From Salinibacter grassmerensis (GTDB lineage: Bacteria; Bacteroidota; Rhodothermia; Rhodothermales; Salinibacteraceae), in assembly GCF_947077765.1 (NCBI RefSeq), contig NZ_CAMTTF010000002.1:248001-312000 (forward strand): 64,000 nucleotides of DNA, read 5' to 3'. Each line of letters starts with the position of its first letter. Within the stretch, counting starts at the first letter, position 1. A model generated the notes under the pieces. That model did no database searches. It was given only the letters and a program-made list of their open reading frames with translations, and was not told where the DNA came from. The position numbers and the translations under genes were made by a program. Shown here piece by piece: positions 19,069 through 27,428 of this stretch.

Positions 19069-20169
19069 ATGTACCATTTTCTTCGGCCGTTGCTGTTTCG
19101 GTTGGATCCCGAATGGGCGCACACGGCAACCTTGTGGGCGGCACAGGCAGCACAGCGCACGGTCCTGCCACTCGTAGCGTCGCAATATCAGTTTGAAGAC
19201 GAGCGACTCAAGCAGCGCCTCTGGGGCAACACCTTTCCCAACCCGGTGGGACTGGCCGCGGGCGCCGACAAAAATGCCCAGGCGGTGCCGTTCTGGGAGG
19301 CCATTGGGTTCGGGTTTGTGGAGGTGGGGTCTGTGAGCGCCCAGCCGGCCCCGGGCAACCCGACGCCGCGTGCGTTCCGGCTGCCGAAGGACCAGGCCCT
19401 GATCAACCGCCTCGGCCTCAACAACGACGGGGCGGAAGCGGTCGCGGAACGGCTCGAGCACGGCCGGCCGGACCGGGCGCGCCCGCTGGGCATCAACCTG
19501 GCCAAAACCCATGACCCCGACATCATGGGGGACGCGGCCCTGGAGGACTTCCGGACCAGTTTTCGGCGGCTGGTGGGGCAGGCGAGCTATGTGACACTCA
19601 ATGTCTCGTGCCCGAATACACCGGACGGTGGGACCTTCGAGGATCCGGCGGCCCTCGACGCCCTTCTTGACGTTATCATGGCGGAGCAGAAGGCGCCGGG
19701 GCTGGCGGTGCCTGTGGTGATCAAGCTGAGCCCGCCTCTCAGCGACCGTGTCCTGTTCGACACGCGGCTGGAAGACATTCTTGCGGTGGCGATGGACCAC
19801 GACGTGGACGGCTTTATCGCGTCGAACACGGCCCCGGACCGCAAGGGCGTTCGGACGTCTGACGACCGGCTCGAGGAGATCGGGGCGGGCGGGCTTAGTG
19901 GGCCGCCCCTGGAGGCGCGGGCGACACGCCTCGTGCAGTACCTGTACCGGGGGACCGACGGCGAAATTCCCATCATCGGCGTTGGAGGGGTGCACGACGC
20001 AGAGTCGGCCTACGCAAAGATCCGGGCGGGGGCCTCACTGGTGCAAATCTACACGGCGCTCGTCTACGAGGGGCCCGGGCTGGTGCAGCGAATTAAGGAA
20101 GGCCTCGTGGCGCGGCTCCGCGACGACGGGTATGCGTCCCTCGAAAATGTCGTGGGGGTGGACGCGTGA
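19069..20169 (+). CDS. pyrD: Dihydroorotate dehydrogenase (quinone), class 2
   Basis: A 366-residue FMN enzyme that oxidises dihydroorotate to orotate in pyrimidine synthesis, passing electrons to the quinone pool. The N-terminal amphipathic extension (MYHFLRPLLFRLDPEWAH) marks the membrane-bound class 2. FMN and substrate motifs include GLAAGADKNA, GSVSAQPAPGN, INRLGLNNDG, KTHD and GVGGVHDAESAYAKIRAGASLVQIYT. The catalytic-base segment reads NVSCPNTPDG, with Cys181 where class 2 enzymes usually have Ser. An acyl-CoA synthetase follows after 85 bp. Confidence 0.95.
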   Translation: MYHFLRPLLFRLDPEWAHTATLWAAQAAQRTVLPLVASQYQFEDERLKQRLWGNTFPNPVGLAAGADKNAQAVPFWEAIGFGFVEVGSVSAQPAPGNPTPRAFRLPKDQALINRLGLNNDGAEAVAERLEHGRPDRARPLGINLAKTHDPDIMGDAALEDFRTSFRRLVGQASYVTLNVSCPNTPDGGTFEDPAALDALLDVIMAEQKAPGLAVPVVIKLSPPLSDRVLFDTRLEDILAVAMDHDVDGFIASNTAPDRKGVRTSDDRLEEIGAGGLSGPPLEARATRLVQYLYRGTDGEIPIIGVGGVHDAESAYAKIRAGASLVQIYTALVYEGPGLVQRIKEGLVARLRDDGYASLENVVGVDA

Positions 20170-20254
20170 CCGAAGACAAGCCCCCGGAAACAGCCCTCAG
20201 GCTCGCAGGTAGGGGCTGCGTGCTCGCATTCTTCGCACTGGTCTTTTCCCGCTC

Positions 20255-22153
20255 ATGCCCGCGCAGGTCGAGTTCGACACCATCCCCGAGATGTTTTTTC
20301 GCCTCTGCGAGCGGTACCGGGGGCGGGAACGGCCGGTCCTGCGGCACAAGGTCCGGGGCGAGGGGTGGCACGAGATTACCTGGGAGGGCTTCCAGAGTCG
20401 GGTGCAGGGCCTAGCGGGCCACCTGCACCAGCAGGGGGTGCGCAAGGGAGATCGGGTGGCCGTGCTCTCAGAAAATCGCCCGGAGTGGGCCGTCAGTGAC
20501 CTGGGAATCCAGTCCGTTGGGGCGGCGAACGTCTCGATCTACACGTCCCTTCCCCCCTCAAAAGTGGCGTACATTCTCCGCGACGCGGGGGCCAAGGTGT
20601 GCATTGTGTCCGTCCCCGTCCAGCGCAAGAAGATCGAGGAGGTTGCGGACGCGTGCCCCGACCTCGAAGAGGTCATTGTGATGAGCGAGACGGCGGACGA
20701 GCCGCCCGTCCCCATGACGCACTGGGACGATGCCCTGGCGGCGGGCCGCGATTACTGGGCCGGGCACGAAGATGAGCTTACCGGCATCGCGGAGTCCATC
20801 ACGCCGGAGGACACCAGTGCCCTCATTTACACGAGTGGCACCACCGGCCAGCCGAAGGGGGTTGTGCTGACGCACCGCAACTTCTGTTCGAACGTGAAGG
20901 GCGCCCTGCAGCGCATTCCCATCGGCGAAGACGATCATCACCTCTCGTTCCTGCCTCTCTCGCACGCCTTCGAGCGGACGGCGGGCCACATGGCCGTGCT
21001 CGCAGCCGGGGCCACCATCAGCTACGCGGAGAGCATCGAGGCGGTGAGCCAGAACCTCCAGGAGGTGCAGCCGACCCTCATGATCTCGGTGCCGCGCATG
21101 TTCGAGAAGGTGTACACGCGTGTGACGAGGCAGGCTGATGAGGGCGGCGCCCTTAAGCAAAAGCTCTTCGACTGGGCCGTGGGGGTGGGGGAACGGCACG
21201 CCGAGGCCCAACAGGAAAATGGCACGGGGCCGGGTCTGCTTCTTCGCGGACAGCGGGCCGTGGCCCGCCGGCTCGTCTTTTCCAAGCTGCACGAGAAGCT
21301 CGGCGGGAACCTCCGGTTCGCCGCCTCCGGAGGGGCGGCGCTGCCCGAGGAGATTGGCACCTTCTTCCAGGCCGCGGGCGTGACCATCATTGAGGGCTAC
21401 GGCCTTACGGAGACGGCCCCCGTCCTCACGATCAATCCCCTGGACGCCCCCCGCTACGGCACCGTGGGTCACGTCATGCCTGGGGTGACAGTTGCCATTC
21501 AGCCGTTGGAAGAGAGCGAGCCGGTCGGGGCGGTGAGTGGCAGCGACTACCCCACGTCCCTCTCCACGTCCGAAGGGGAGATTCTGGTGAAGGGCCCCAA
21601 CGTGATGAGGGAATACTGGAACCAGCCCGAAGAGACGCGGGCGGCCTTCGACCCGAACGGCTGGTACCACACCGGCGACGTGGGGCGCTTCGAGGAGGGC
21701 TATCTCAAGATCACGGACCGGATCAAGCACATGATTGTCACGGAGGGCGGAAAGAACGTCTACCCCGGCCCGATCGAGGAGACGTTCAAGACCAAGGGCT
21801 GGATCAACCAGATCGTCGTGGTTGGGGAGGGGCGCCCGTTTCTCGCGGCCCTGGTGGTGCCCGACTTCGACGCCCTCCGGATGCGGGCACGGGACGAGGG
21901 GATTGACGAGTCCACCTGCGGCGACGCGGAGCTGCTGCGTCACGACGCGGCGCAGGCCCTGTTCCAGGACATCTTCACGGCCTACAACCAGGACGCGGCG
22001 GCCCACGAGAAAATCCGCAACTTCCGCCTCCTGGGCGAGCCGTTCACCGTTGAGGAGGGGACGCTCACCCCTACGCTCAAGCTCCGTCGCAGCGTCATCC
22101 GGGAGCGCCACGCGGATCTCATCGACGAGATGTACGAGGAGTTCGGGCGGTGA
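20255..22153 (+). CDS. Long-chain acyl-CoA synthetase (ANL superfamily)
   Basis: A 632-residue AMP-forming ligase of the large (FAA1/FadD15-like) type. Motifs in order are the P-loop TSGTTGQPKG (near 193-203), YGLTETAP (near 382), HTGDVGRFEEGYLKITDR (near 472-489) and the A8 hinge. It ends with a helical lid typical of long-chain synthetases. Activates fatty acids for lipid synthesis or degradation. It may be co-transcribed with pyrD, although the two are functionally unrelated. Confidence 0.92.
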   Translation: MPAQVEFDTIPEMFFRLCERYRGRERPVLRHKVRGEGWHEITWEGFQSRVQGLAGHLHQQGVRKGDRVAVLSENRPEWAVSDLGIQSVGAANVSIYTSLPPSKVAYILRDAGAKVCIVSVPVQRKKIEEVADACPDLEEVIVMSETADEPPVPMTHWDDALAAGRDYWAGHEDELTGIAESITPEDTSALIYTSGTTGQPKGVVLTHRNFCSNVKGALQRIPIGEDDHHLSFLPLSHAFERTAGHMAVLAAGATISYAESIEAVSQNLQEVQPTLMISVPRMFEKVYTRVTRQADEGGALKQKLFDWAVGVGERHAEAQQENGTGPGLLLRGQRAVARRLVFSKLHEKLGGNLRFAASGGAALPEEIGTFFQAAGVTIIEGYGLTETAPVLTINPLDAPRYGTVGHVMPGVTVAIQPLEESEPVGAVSGSDYPTSLSTSEGEILVKGPNVMREYWNQPEETRAAFDPNGWYHTGDVGRFEEGYLKITDRIKHMIVTEGGKNVYPGPIEETFKTKGWINQIVVVGEGRPFLAALVVPDFDALRMRARDEGIDESTCGDAELLRHDAAQALFQDIFTAYNQDAAAHEKIRNFRLLGEPFTVEEGTLTPTLKLRRSVIRERHADLIDEMYEEFGR

Positions 22154-22285
22154 CGGAGTGCGTGTCGAACCCTGACGGGCGGCCGCCGGGATGCCCTCCG
22201 CAGTCGCTCCCCCGCGTCCGCTTCTGGGCCCATGGACCGGGAGGCCCTGTGTGGATAACCGTTGAACTCCCCTTCAGGCGGCCGT

Positions 22286-22306
22286 CCGCCCCGATGGCTG
22301 GGGCGG
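22286..22306 (+). terminator. Possible terminator after the acyl-CoA synthetase
   Basis: Perfect 7-bp stem CCGCCCC/GGGGCGG with a 7-nt loop, 132 bp after the stop, followed only by TCGTT. The weak T-run makes this tentative. Confidence 0.35.
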
Positions 22307-22336
22307 TCGTTCCGGATCTCGACTCCGCATCGGCCC

Positions 22337-22342
22337 TATAAG
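22337..22342 (+). promoter_or_regulatory. Putative -10 box of tRNA-Pro
   Basis: TATAAG centred about 21 bp before the first tRNA base. I could not identify a convincing -35 box. Confidence 0.35.
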
Positions 22343-22360
22343 ACACTTGAACATTTTTCT

Positions 22361-22434
22361 CGGGGCATGGCGCAGTCCGGTAGCGCGCGTCGTTCGGGAC
22401 GACGAGGTCGCCGGTTCAAATCCGGCTGCCCCGA
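22361..22434 (+). tRNA. tRNA-Pro (anticodon CGG)
   Basis: A complete cloverleaf of 74 nt. The acceptor stem CGGGGCA pairs with TGCCCCG and the discriminator base is A. The D stem is GCGC/GCGC. The anticodon stem CGTCG/CGACG encloses the loop TTCGGGA (anticodon CGG). The T arm is CCGGTTCAAATCCGG. The 3' CCA is not encoded (the bases after A are CCC). It stands alone with its own strong terminator eight bases downstream. Confidence 0.96.
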
Positions 22435-22441
22435 CCCTCCG

Positions 22442-22483
22442 AAAGCGGCCTTCACGGTTGGTGGAGGCCGCTTTTGCTTTGCT
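22442..22483 (+). terminator. Intrinsic terminator of tRNA-Pro
   Basis: Stem AAAGCGGCC/GGCCGCTTT extended by TTCAC/GTGGA (one G-T pair), giving 14 bp around a 5-nt loop, then TTTTGCTTT. The outer 9-bp stem is identical to that of the terminator at 23272-23305. Confidence 0.9.
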
Positions 22484-22717
22484 GAGCCCTTCGCGTCGAT
22501 CCCTGAAGGGCTTTCCGGGGGCTTCAAGAATAATCCCACCCGCACGACCGTTTACAACGCGTAGCTTGGTTAGGGACAGGGCCAAGAAAACCTCCCGGCC
22601 CACGAAACACTCTGATCGATCTTCGTATTCTCGGACGTATATTCGCGGGCTTCGCTAGTCGGGGGTGTCCCCGGTTCAACCTCTTTCCTCCACGTTTTTC
22701 CACCACGATCCACTCTT

Positions 22718-23209
22718 ATGCTACAACGTTTGTTCAAGTCGTCCTGCCTCGGCCTGATCGCCCTTGCCTTCGCCTTCACCGCCCCCGCGTTCGGCCAGAT
22801 GCCCCAGCAGCCGGACACGACCACCCTCTCGGCCTCCGATGTAAGCCAGGAGCAAGTTGACAAGGCGGCCCGCATCGCCGCGGCCGTGCAGTCTTCCATG
22901 CGCGCGCAGCAGATGAAGATGCGCAAGCAGATGAAGGAGAAGTACGGCAACCCGCAAGAGATGGACTCCACCCAGAAAGCCAACGCGCGGCGGGAGATGA
23001 AGCGCCAGCAGATGCGGATGCGCAAGCAGCAAATGCAGATGATGCAGCAGGAGTCGCAGAAGGAGAACATGGACCCTCAGATGTTCCGGCGCATCATGCG
23101 GTCGGCGCAGCAGGACTCCACGCTGAAGAAGCAGATTCAGCAGGCCATGAAGGCGCAAATGAAGCAGCAGCAGTCACAGATGCAGCAAAACCCGAACTCG
23201 CAGAACTAG
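22718..23209 (+). CDS. Exported Met/Gln/Lys-rich DUF4168-like protein
   Basis: A 163-residue exported protein: signal peptide MLQRLFKSSCLGLIALAFAF with cleavage near AFG-Q. The mature protein is helical and dominated by Gln, Met, Lys and Arg (for example RQQMRMRKQQMQMMQQ near 105-120). The layout (SxxxVDKAARIAAAVQ..., then MDPQMFRRIMRSAQQDSTLKKQI near the end) resembles DUF4168, whose function is unknown. The Met clusters could bind a soft metal, but this is speculation. It has its own terminator 62 bp downstream. Confidence 0.75.
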   Translation: MLQRLFKSSCLGLIALAFAFTAPAFGQMPQQPDTTTLSASDVSQEQVDKAARIAAAVQSSMRAQQMKMRKQMKEKYGNPQEMDSTQKANARREMKRQQMRMRKQQMQMMQQESQKENMDPQMFRRIMRSAQQDSTLKKQIQQAMKAQMKQQQSQMQQNPNSQN

Positions 23210-23271
23210 TCGCGATGTTCGTGGGGCCTCGCCGACAAGGGCGAGCGTTCTTGTACATTGTGTCCGATTGG

Positions 23272-23312
23272 AAAGCGGCCCTTGCCCTGCGGCAACGGCC
23301 GCTTTCTTGTTG
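23272..23312 (+). terminator. Intrinsic terminator after the DUF4168-like gene
   Basis: Stem AAAGCGGCC/GGCCGCTTT, a C-C mismatch, then TTGCC/GGCAA around a CTGC loop, followed by CTTGTTGG. It also lies in the leader region of thrC, 130 bp before its start. Confidence 0.85.
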
Positions 23313-23443
23313 GGACCTATCCGGGCCCATCGAAGCGGGGATCGGGACCTGACCGGGTGCTGTCCGTAATTAGGACCCGCCCCTATTCTGGGGAGGCAAA
23401 GAACCGAACTGTCGCCCGTATTTCTCCTTCACGCTCCCGTGCC

Positions 23444-24769
23444 GTGCAGTATTTGAGTACCCGCACACCCGAGTATCGCGTTTCCCTCTCCACGGCGCTG
23501 CAAGACGGCCTGGCGCCGAACGGAGGACTGTACGTCCCTGAACGGTTTCCAGACCTCGGCCCTGGGGCGTTCGAGGGCTGCGCCACGATCGAAGACGTGG
23601 CGGAGCGGCTTTTGCGCCCGTTTGCAGAGGGAGACGACCTGGCGGATGTGCTACCGGGGATCTGTGAGGCGATGTTCGGTTTCCCGGTGCCGCTGCGTGA
23701 GATCGGCCGGGGGACGAGCGTCCTCGAACTCTTCCACGGCCCCACGGCGGCGTTTAAGGACGTGGGGGCGCGCTTCCTCGCCGACAGCCTTGCTCGTCTC
23801 AATAAAGGAGCCGAGCAGCCGCTCACCATCCTCGTGGCCACCTCGGGCGATACTGGGGCGGCCGTGGCGGCGGCCTTCTGGAAGAAGCCCAACGTCGAGG
23901 TCGTCGTCCTCTACCCGAAGGGCAAGGTGTCCGCCCGGCAGGAGAAGCAGCTCACCGGGTGGAGCGACAACGTGCAGACCGTGGCCGTCCGCGGCGTGTT
24001 TGACGACTGCCAGACGCTCGTGAAGGAGGCCTTTCAGGAGGAGGCATGGCAGGAGCGCCTGCGCCTCTCCTCTGCCAACAGCATTAACATCGGGCGCCTG
24101 CTGCCGCAAATGACATACTACGCCTACGCCAGCCTCCGGCACTGGCGCGCCCACGGCACCCGTCCGAACGTGATCGTGCCGTCCGGCAACCTGGGCAACG
24201 GGCTCGCCTGCCTCTACGCCCGCGAGTGCGGACTGCCGATCGGGGAGGTTATCTTTGCGACGAACGAAAACCGCCCCGTCACGCACTACCTGAAGACCGG
24301 TGAGTACGAGGCGTTTGAGACGAAAGAAACCCTCGCGACGGCGATGGACGTGGGCAACCCCAGCAACATGGAACGCCTGCGTTACCACTATTCCGGCAGC
24401 GGTCGGGGCGAGGCGCTGCGCGACGCCATCGGCGCCGAGCGCGTACCCGACGAGCAGATCGAACGGCACATTCGCCAAGGGCCCGAGGCCTGGGACACGG
24501 TGTGGGACCCCCACACGGCCACTGCGGTTGAGGCCCGCGAGCACCTTGACCCCGACGACGAGCGCGAGTGGATCCTGGTGGCCACCGCGCATCCGGCCAA
24601 GTTTCCAGAGGTGGTGGAGCCGCTCGTGGGGCATGAGGTTGACGTGCCCGAGCCACTGGCCGAGGTGATGGCACGGTCGCATCCTGTCCCCGAGGTGGAC
24701 CCGACGCTCTCGGCGGTGGCGGACGTGGTGTTCGAGAACCGCAGGCCCGACGCGACGGAGCACGCGTAG
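23444..24769 (+). CDS. thrC: Threonine synthase
   Basis: A 441-residue PLP enzyme that converts O-phosphohomoserine to threonine. I chose the GTG that yields VQYLSTRTPEYRVSL, since threonine synthases typically begin with this 'xYxSTR' phrase; 62 open codons upstream overlap a terminator and are not coding. The PLP lysine is in HGPTAAFKDVGAR (K105). Other landmarks are LVATSGDTGAAVAAAF, SANSINIGRLLPQMTYY, VPSGNLGNG and TAHPAKFPEVV. The homoserine pathway genes are not adjacent. Confidence 0.95.
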   Translation: MQYLSTRTPEYRVSLSTALQDGLAPNGGLYVPERFPDLGPGAFEGCATIEDVAERLLRPFAEGDDLADVLPGICEAMFGFPVPLREIGRGTSVLELFHGPTAAFKDVGARFLADSLARLNKGAEQPLTILVATSGDTGAAVAAAFWKKPNVEVVVLYPKGKVSARQEKQLTGWSDNVQTVAVRGVFDDCQTLVKEAFQEEAWQERLRLSSANSINIGRLLPQMTYYAYASLRHWRAHGTRPNVIVPSGNLGNGLACLYARECGLPIGEVIFATNENRPVTHYLKTGEYEAFETKETLATAMDVGNPSNMERLRYHYSGSGRGEALRDAIGAERVPDEQIERHIRQGPEAWDTVWDPHTATAVEAREHLDPDDEREWILVATAHPAKFPEVVEPLVGHEVDVPEPLAEVMARSHPVPEVDPTLSAVADVVFENRRPDATEHA

Positions 24770-24847
24770 AGAGATTCTCACCCGTTGGTTCCTCCCCCGG
24801 TCGTGCGCTCGATGCACCGTCTTCGCTGCATCTCTGAAGGGAAAAAC

Positions 24848-25567
24848 ATGAACGGCAGACAGGCAGGTCTGCGGTACATCGTGGGGGGCGTGCTGCTGGG
24901 GGTGGCCCTGCTGCTCGGCGGCGGGTGTGGGGGAGAACCTCAGAGCGGCCGAGAGGCCTCCGAGACGACGCGGAGGACAAAAAACGGATCGCCAGCGCGG
25001 AGGCAGGCCGTGCAGTGCAGGCGTCCAGAGGGAGACATTGTGACGTTTCGAGCGCTCGTCCGTCCCGACTCGCTCGTGCTGCGGGTGCCCGCATCGTTTG
25101 GGGGCGGCACGCGCCACCTTGCGTCGGCACGGGCCGCCAGCGGGGCCAAGTACGAAGGCGACGCCGCGATGGTCTGGAGCAAGGGGAGCAGCGCCACCGT
25201 CAACATCGATGGCCGGCGCCTCGAGACGTGCACCATTGCGCCCCAAGTGGAGCGACAAGACGAGCATCCCCCCGGCCTGCAGTTTCGGGCGATAGGGCAA
25301 GAACCCGGATGGATCGTGGAGGTGACCGACGATAGCCTCCGGTTTGCCTGGGCCTACGGGCAGCGTGAGGTCACCACCTCGCAGTTCAGCATGGACGCGG
25401 ACGACGAGCGCATTCTCTACGAGGCCGATACGGATCGTGACGCCCTGCGTGTCGTGGCCCGACCCCACTACTGCACGGATCCGATGAACGGGGGGCTGTT
25501 TAGCCACACGGTGACGGTTACGCTCGCCGGCGATTCCCATACCGGGTGTGGGCACCCGGTGCGGTAG
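24848..25567 (+). CDS. Lipoprotein with MliC-like and COG3650-like domains
   Basis: A 239-residue predicted lipoprotein. The ATG at 24848 follows a GAAGGG ribosome-binding site and opens a signal with lipobox LLLGGGC (Cys27). Residues ~58-130 resemble MliC, the membrane-bound c-type lysozyme inhibitor: CRRPEG, SARAASGAKYEGD, WSKGSSATV, LETC with paired cysteines. Residues ~150-239 resemble the C-terminal module of COG3650-type proteins (FRAIGQEPGWIVEV ... HTVTVTL ... GCG). Lysozyme inhibition is a family-based inference; an envelope location is well supported. Confidence 0.72.
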   Translation: MNGRQAGLRYIVGGVLLGVALLLGGGCGGEPQSGREASETTRRTKNGSPARRQAVQCRRPEGDIVTFRALVRPDSLVLRVPASFGGGTRHLASARAASGAKYEGDAAMVWSKGSSATVNIDGRRLETCTIAPQVERQDEHPPGLQFRAIGQEPGWIVEVTDDSLRFAWAYGQREVTTSQFSMDADDERILYEADTDRDALRVVARPHYCTDPMNGGLFSHTVTVTLAGDSHTGCGHPVR

Positions 25568-25741
25568 TTTGACACTGGCGCCTATCGCCCGCAGACCCGT
25601 TCCAGTGAGGCGGAGGCCCTCAGTGCCCTTCTGCGGGAGGACGGCGCGGGCGCTCGTCGGGGCGAAGCTCTTCGATGCTCTGCCGCATGATTCGTATATT
25701 GATGCCGTCGCCATATTGCCTCGGTGGATCCCCTTGGCACC

Positions 25742-27379
25742 ATGCCCTCGTCTTTTTCGATCGCCGGTCGCCTTGTCGACTTGCACGCCCGCGAGATTCG
25801 GCCGGCCACCGTGCACGTCCGGGGCGGCGTGATTGAGCGCATCGAGCCGACCGAGACGGTGCCGGAGCGATATCTGCTGCCGGGGTTCGTCGACGCGCAC
25901 GTTCACGTCGAGAGCGCGATGCTGCCGCCGTCGGAATTTGCACGGGCGGCGGTAAGGCACGGGACCGTGGGCACGGTGAGCGACCCGCACGAGATTGCCA
26001 ACGTGCTTGGCGTGGAGGGGGTTGAGTACATGATTGCGGACGGTCGCCCGGTGCCGTTCCACTTTGCGTTTGGCGCCCCGTCGTGCGTGCCGGCCACCCC
26101 CTTCGAGACGAGCGGGGCGGAGCTCGGGCCGGACGCGGTGTCGGAGCTGCTGGACCGCGACGACGTGCCCTACCTCAGTGAGATGATGGACTACCCCGGC
26201 GCCATCGATGGGGCCCCGGACGTGCTGGCGAAGATTCGGGCCGCCCAGGTGCGCGACAAGCCGGTGGACGGCCATGCGCCCGGTGTACGGGGGGACGACG
26301 TGGCCCGATACGCGGCTGCGGGCATCGGGACGGACCACGAGAGCGTCTCGATTGAGGAGGCCCGCGAGAAGTTGGAGGCGGGCATGAAAATCGCGATCCG
26401 GGAGGGCTCGGCCGCTAAGAACTTCGACGAACTAATTCCGCTGATGGACGAGGCGCCGGACCGCCTCATGTTTTGCAGTGATGACCGCCACCCGGATGCC
26501 CTCGCGGAGGGCCACATCGACGCCCTTGTCCGCCGCGCCCTCAACCGCGGATACGACCGGTTTGATACGCTCCGTACCGCCTGCGTGCATCCGGTTGAGC
26601 ACTACGGGCTGGACGTGGGGCTGCTGCGCGAAGGAGATCCGGCGGACTTCATTGTGGTGGACGACCTGGACGCGCTACATGTGCAACGGACGTACGTTGA
26701 GGGGACGCTCGTCGCCGAGGAGGGAGAGACGCACATCGAGCGCGTTGCGTCCGATGTCGCCAATCGATTCGAGGCGGGGCCGGTCGCACCGGCGGATTTT
26801 CGGGTGCCAGCGGGTGGCGATCAGGTCCGTGCGATCACCGCCGTCGACAACCAGTTGGTAACCGGGGAGGAAGTCGTGGCGACGCCGATCGAGGACGGAT
26901 GCGCCGTGGCGGACCCGGACCGGGACGTGCTCAAGCTTGCCGTGGTGAATCGGTACACGGAAGAGAGCGCACCGGCCGTCGCCTTCGTCTGGGGCTTTGG
27001 GCTCGACAGGGGCGCCCTTGCCTCCAGCGTGGCCCACGACTCCCACAACGTGGTGGCCGTGGGGGCCAGTGACGATGCCCTGGCCCAGGCCGTGAACGCG
27101 GTCGTGCGGGTGGAGGGCGGGATCAGCGCGGCGGCGGACGACACACAGGTCCTGCCGCTTCCCATCGCTGGGCTCATGAGCGATGAGCCGTACGACGTGG
27201 TGGCCCGGCGCTATACGCGTCTCAACAACCACGTCCGAGCGGAGCTGGGCAGCTCGATGGACGCGCCGTTCATGACGCTTTCATTCCTGGCGCTGCTCGT
27301 CATTCCGCGGCTTAAGCTCAGTGACCAGGGCCTCTTCGACGGAGCGGCGTTCGAGTTCGTAGACCGGTTCGTCGATTGA
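25742..27379 (+). CDS. ade: Adenine deaminase
   Basis: A 545-residue amidohydrolase of the Ade/AdeC type, which converts adenine to hypoxanthine for purine salvage. Metal-site and family motifs are LLPGFVDAHVHVESAML, TVGTVSDPHEIANVLG, MMDYPGAI, DGHAPG, GIGTDHESVS and CSDDRHPDAL. The C-terminal domain has the usual HDSHNVVAVGASDDA and an LPLPIAGLMSD segment. The length matches the family. The ATG at 25742 (MPSSFSIAG) is preferred to a codon 18 bp upstream. Confidence 0.95.
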   Translation: MPSSFSIAGRLVDLHAREIRPATVHVRGGVIERIEPTETVPERYLLPGFVDAHVHVESAMLPPSEFARAAVRHGTVGTVSDPHEIANVLGVEGVEYMIADGRPVPFHFAFGAPSCVPATPFETSGAELGPDAVSELLDRDDVPYLSEMMDYPGAIDGAPDVLAKIRAAQVRDKPVDGHAPGVRGDDVARYAAAGIGTDHESVSIEEAREKLEAGMKIAIREGSAAKNFDELIPLMDEAPDRLMFCSDDRHPDALAEGHIDALVRRALNRGYDRFDTLRTACVHPVEHYGLDVGLLREGDPADFIVVDDLDALHVQRTYVEGTLVAEEGETHIERVASDVANRFEAGPVAPADFRVPAGGDQVRAITAVDNQLVTGEEVVATPIEDGCAVADPDRDVLKLAVVNRYTEESAPAVAFVWGFGLDRGALASSVAHDSHNVVAVGASDDALAQAVNAVVRVEGGISAAADDTQVLPLPIAGLMSDEPYDVVARRYTRLNNHVRAELGSSMDAPFMTLSFLALLVIPRLKLSDQGLFDGAAFEFVDRFVD

Positions 27380-27428
27380 CTGAACGTAGGGGGGAGCGCA
27401 TGCTGCTTCTTGCAATCAACCATTTCCT

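Noticed and set aside
22718..23209. A secreted chaperone such as Skp/OmpH for the Met/Gln-rich protein
   Set aside because: Helical and exported, but it lacks the Skp tentacle pattern and matches DUF4168 spacing better.
23258..23443. A longer N-terminus for threonine synthase
   Set aside because: It would cover a strong terminator and shows no similarity; the GTG start gives the family N-terminus.
23651..26338. An 895-codon minus-strand open frame across thrC, the lipoprotein gene and ade
   Set aside because: It spans three well-supported genes and their gaps in antisense; its translation is a compositional artefact.
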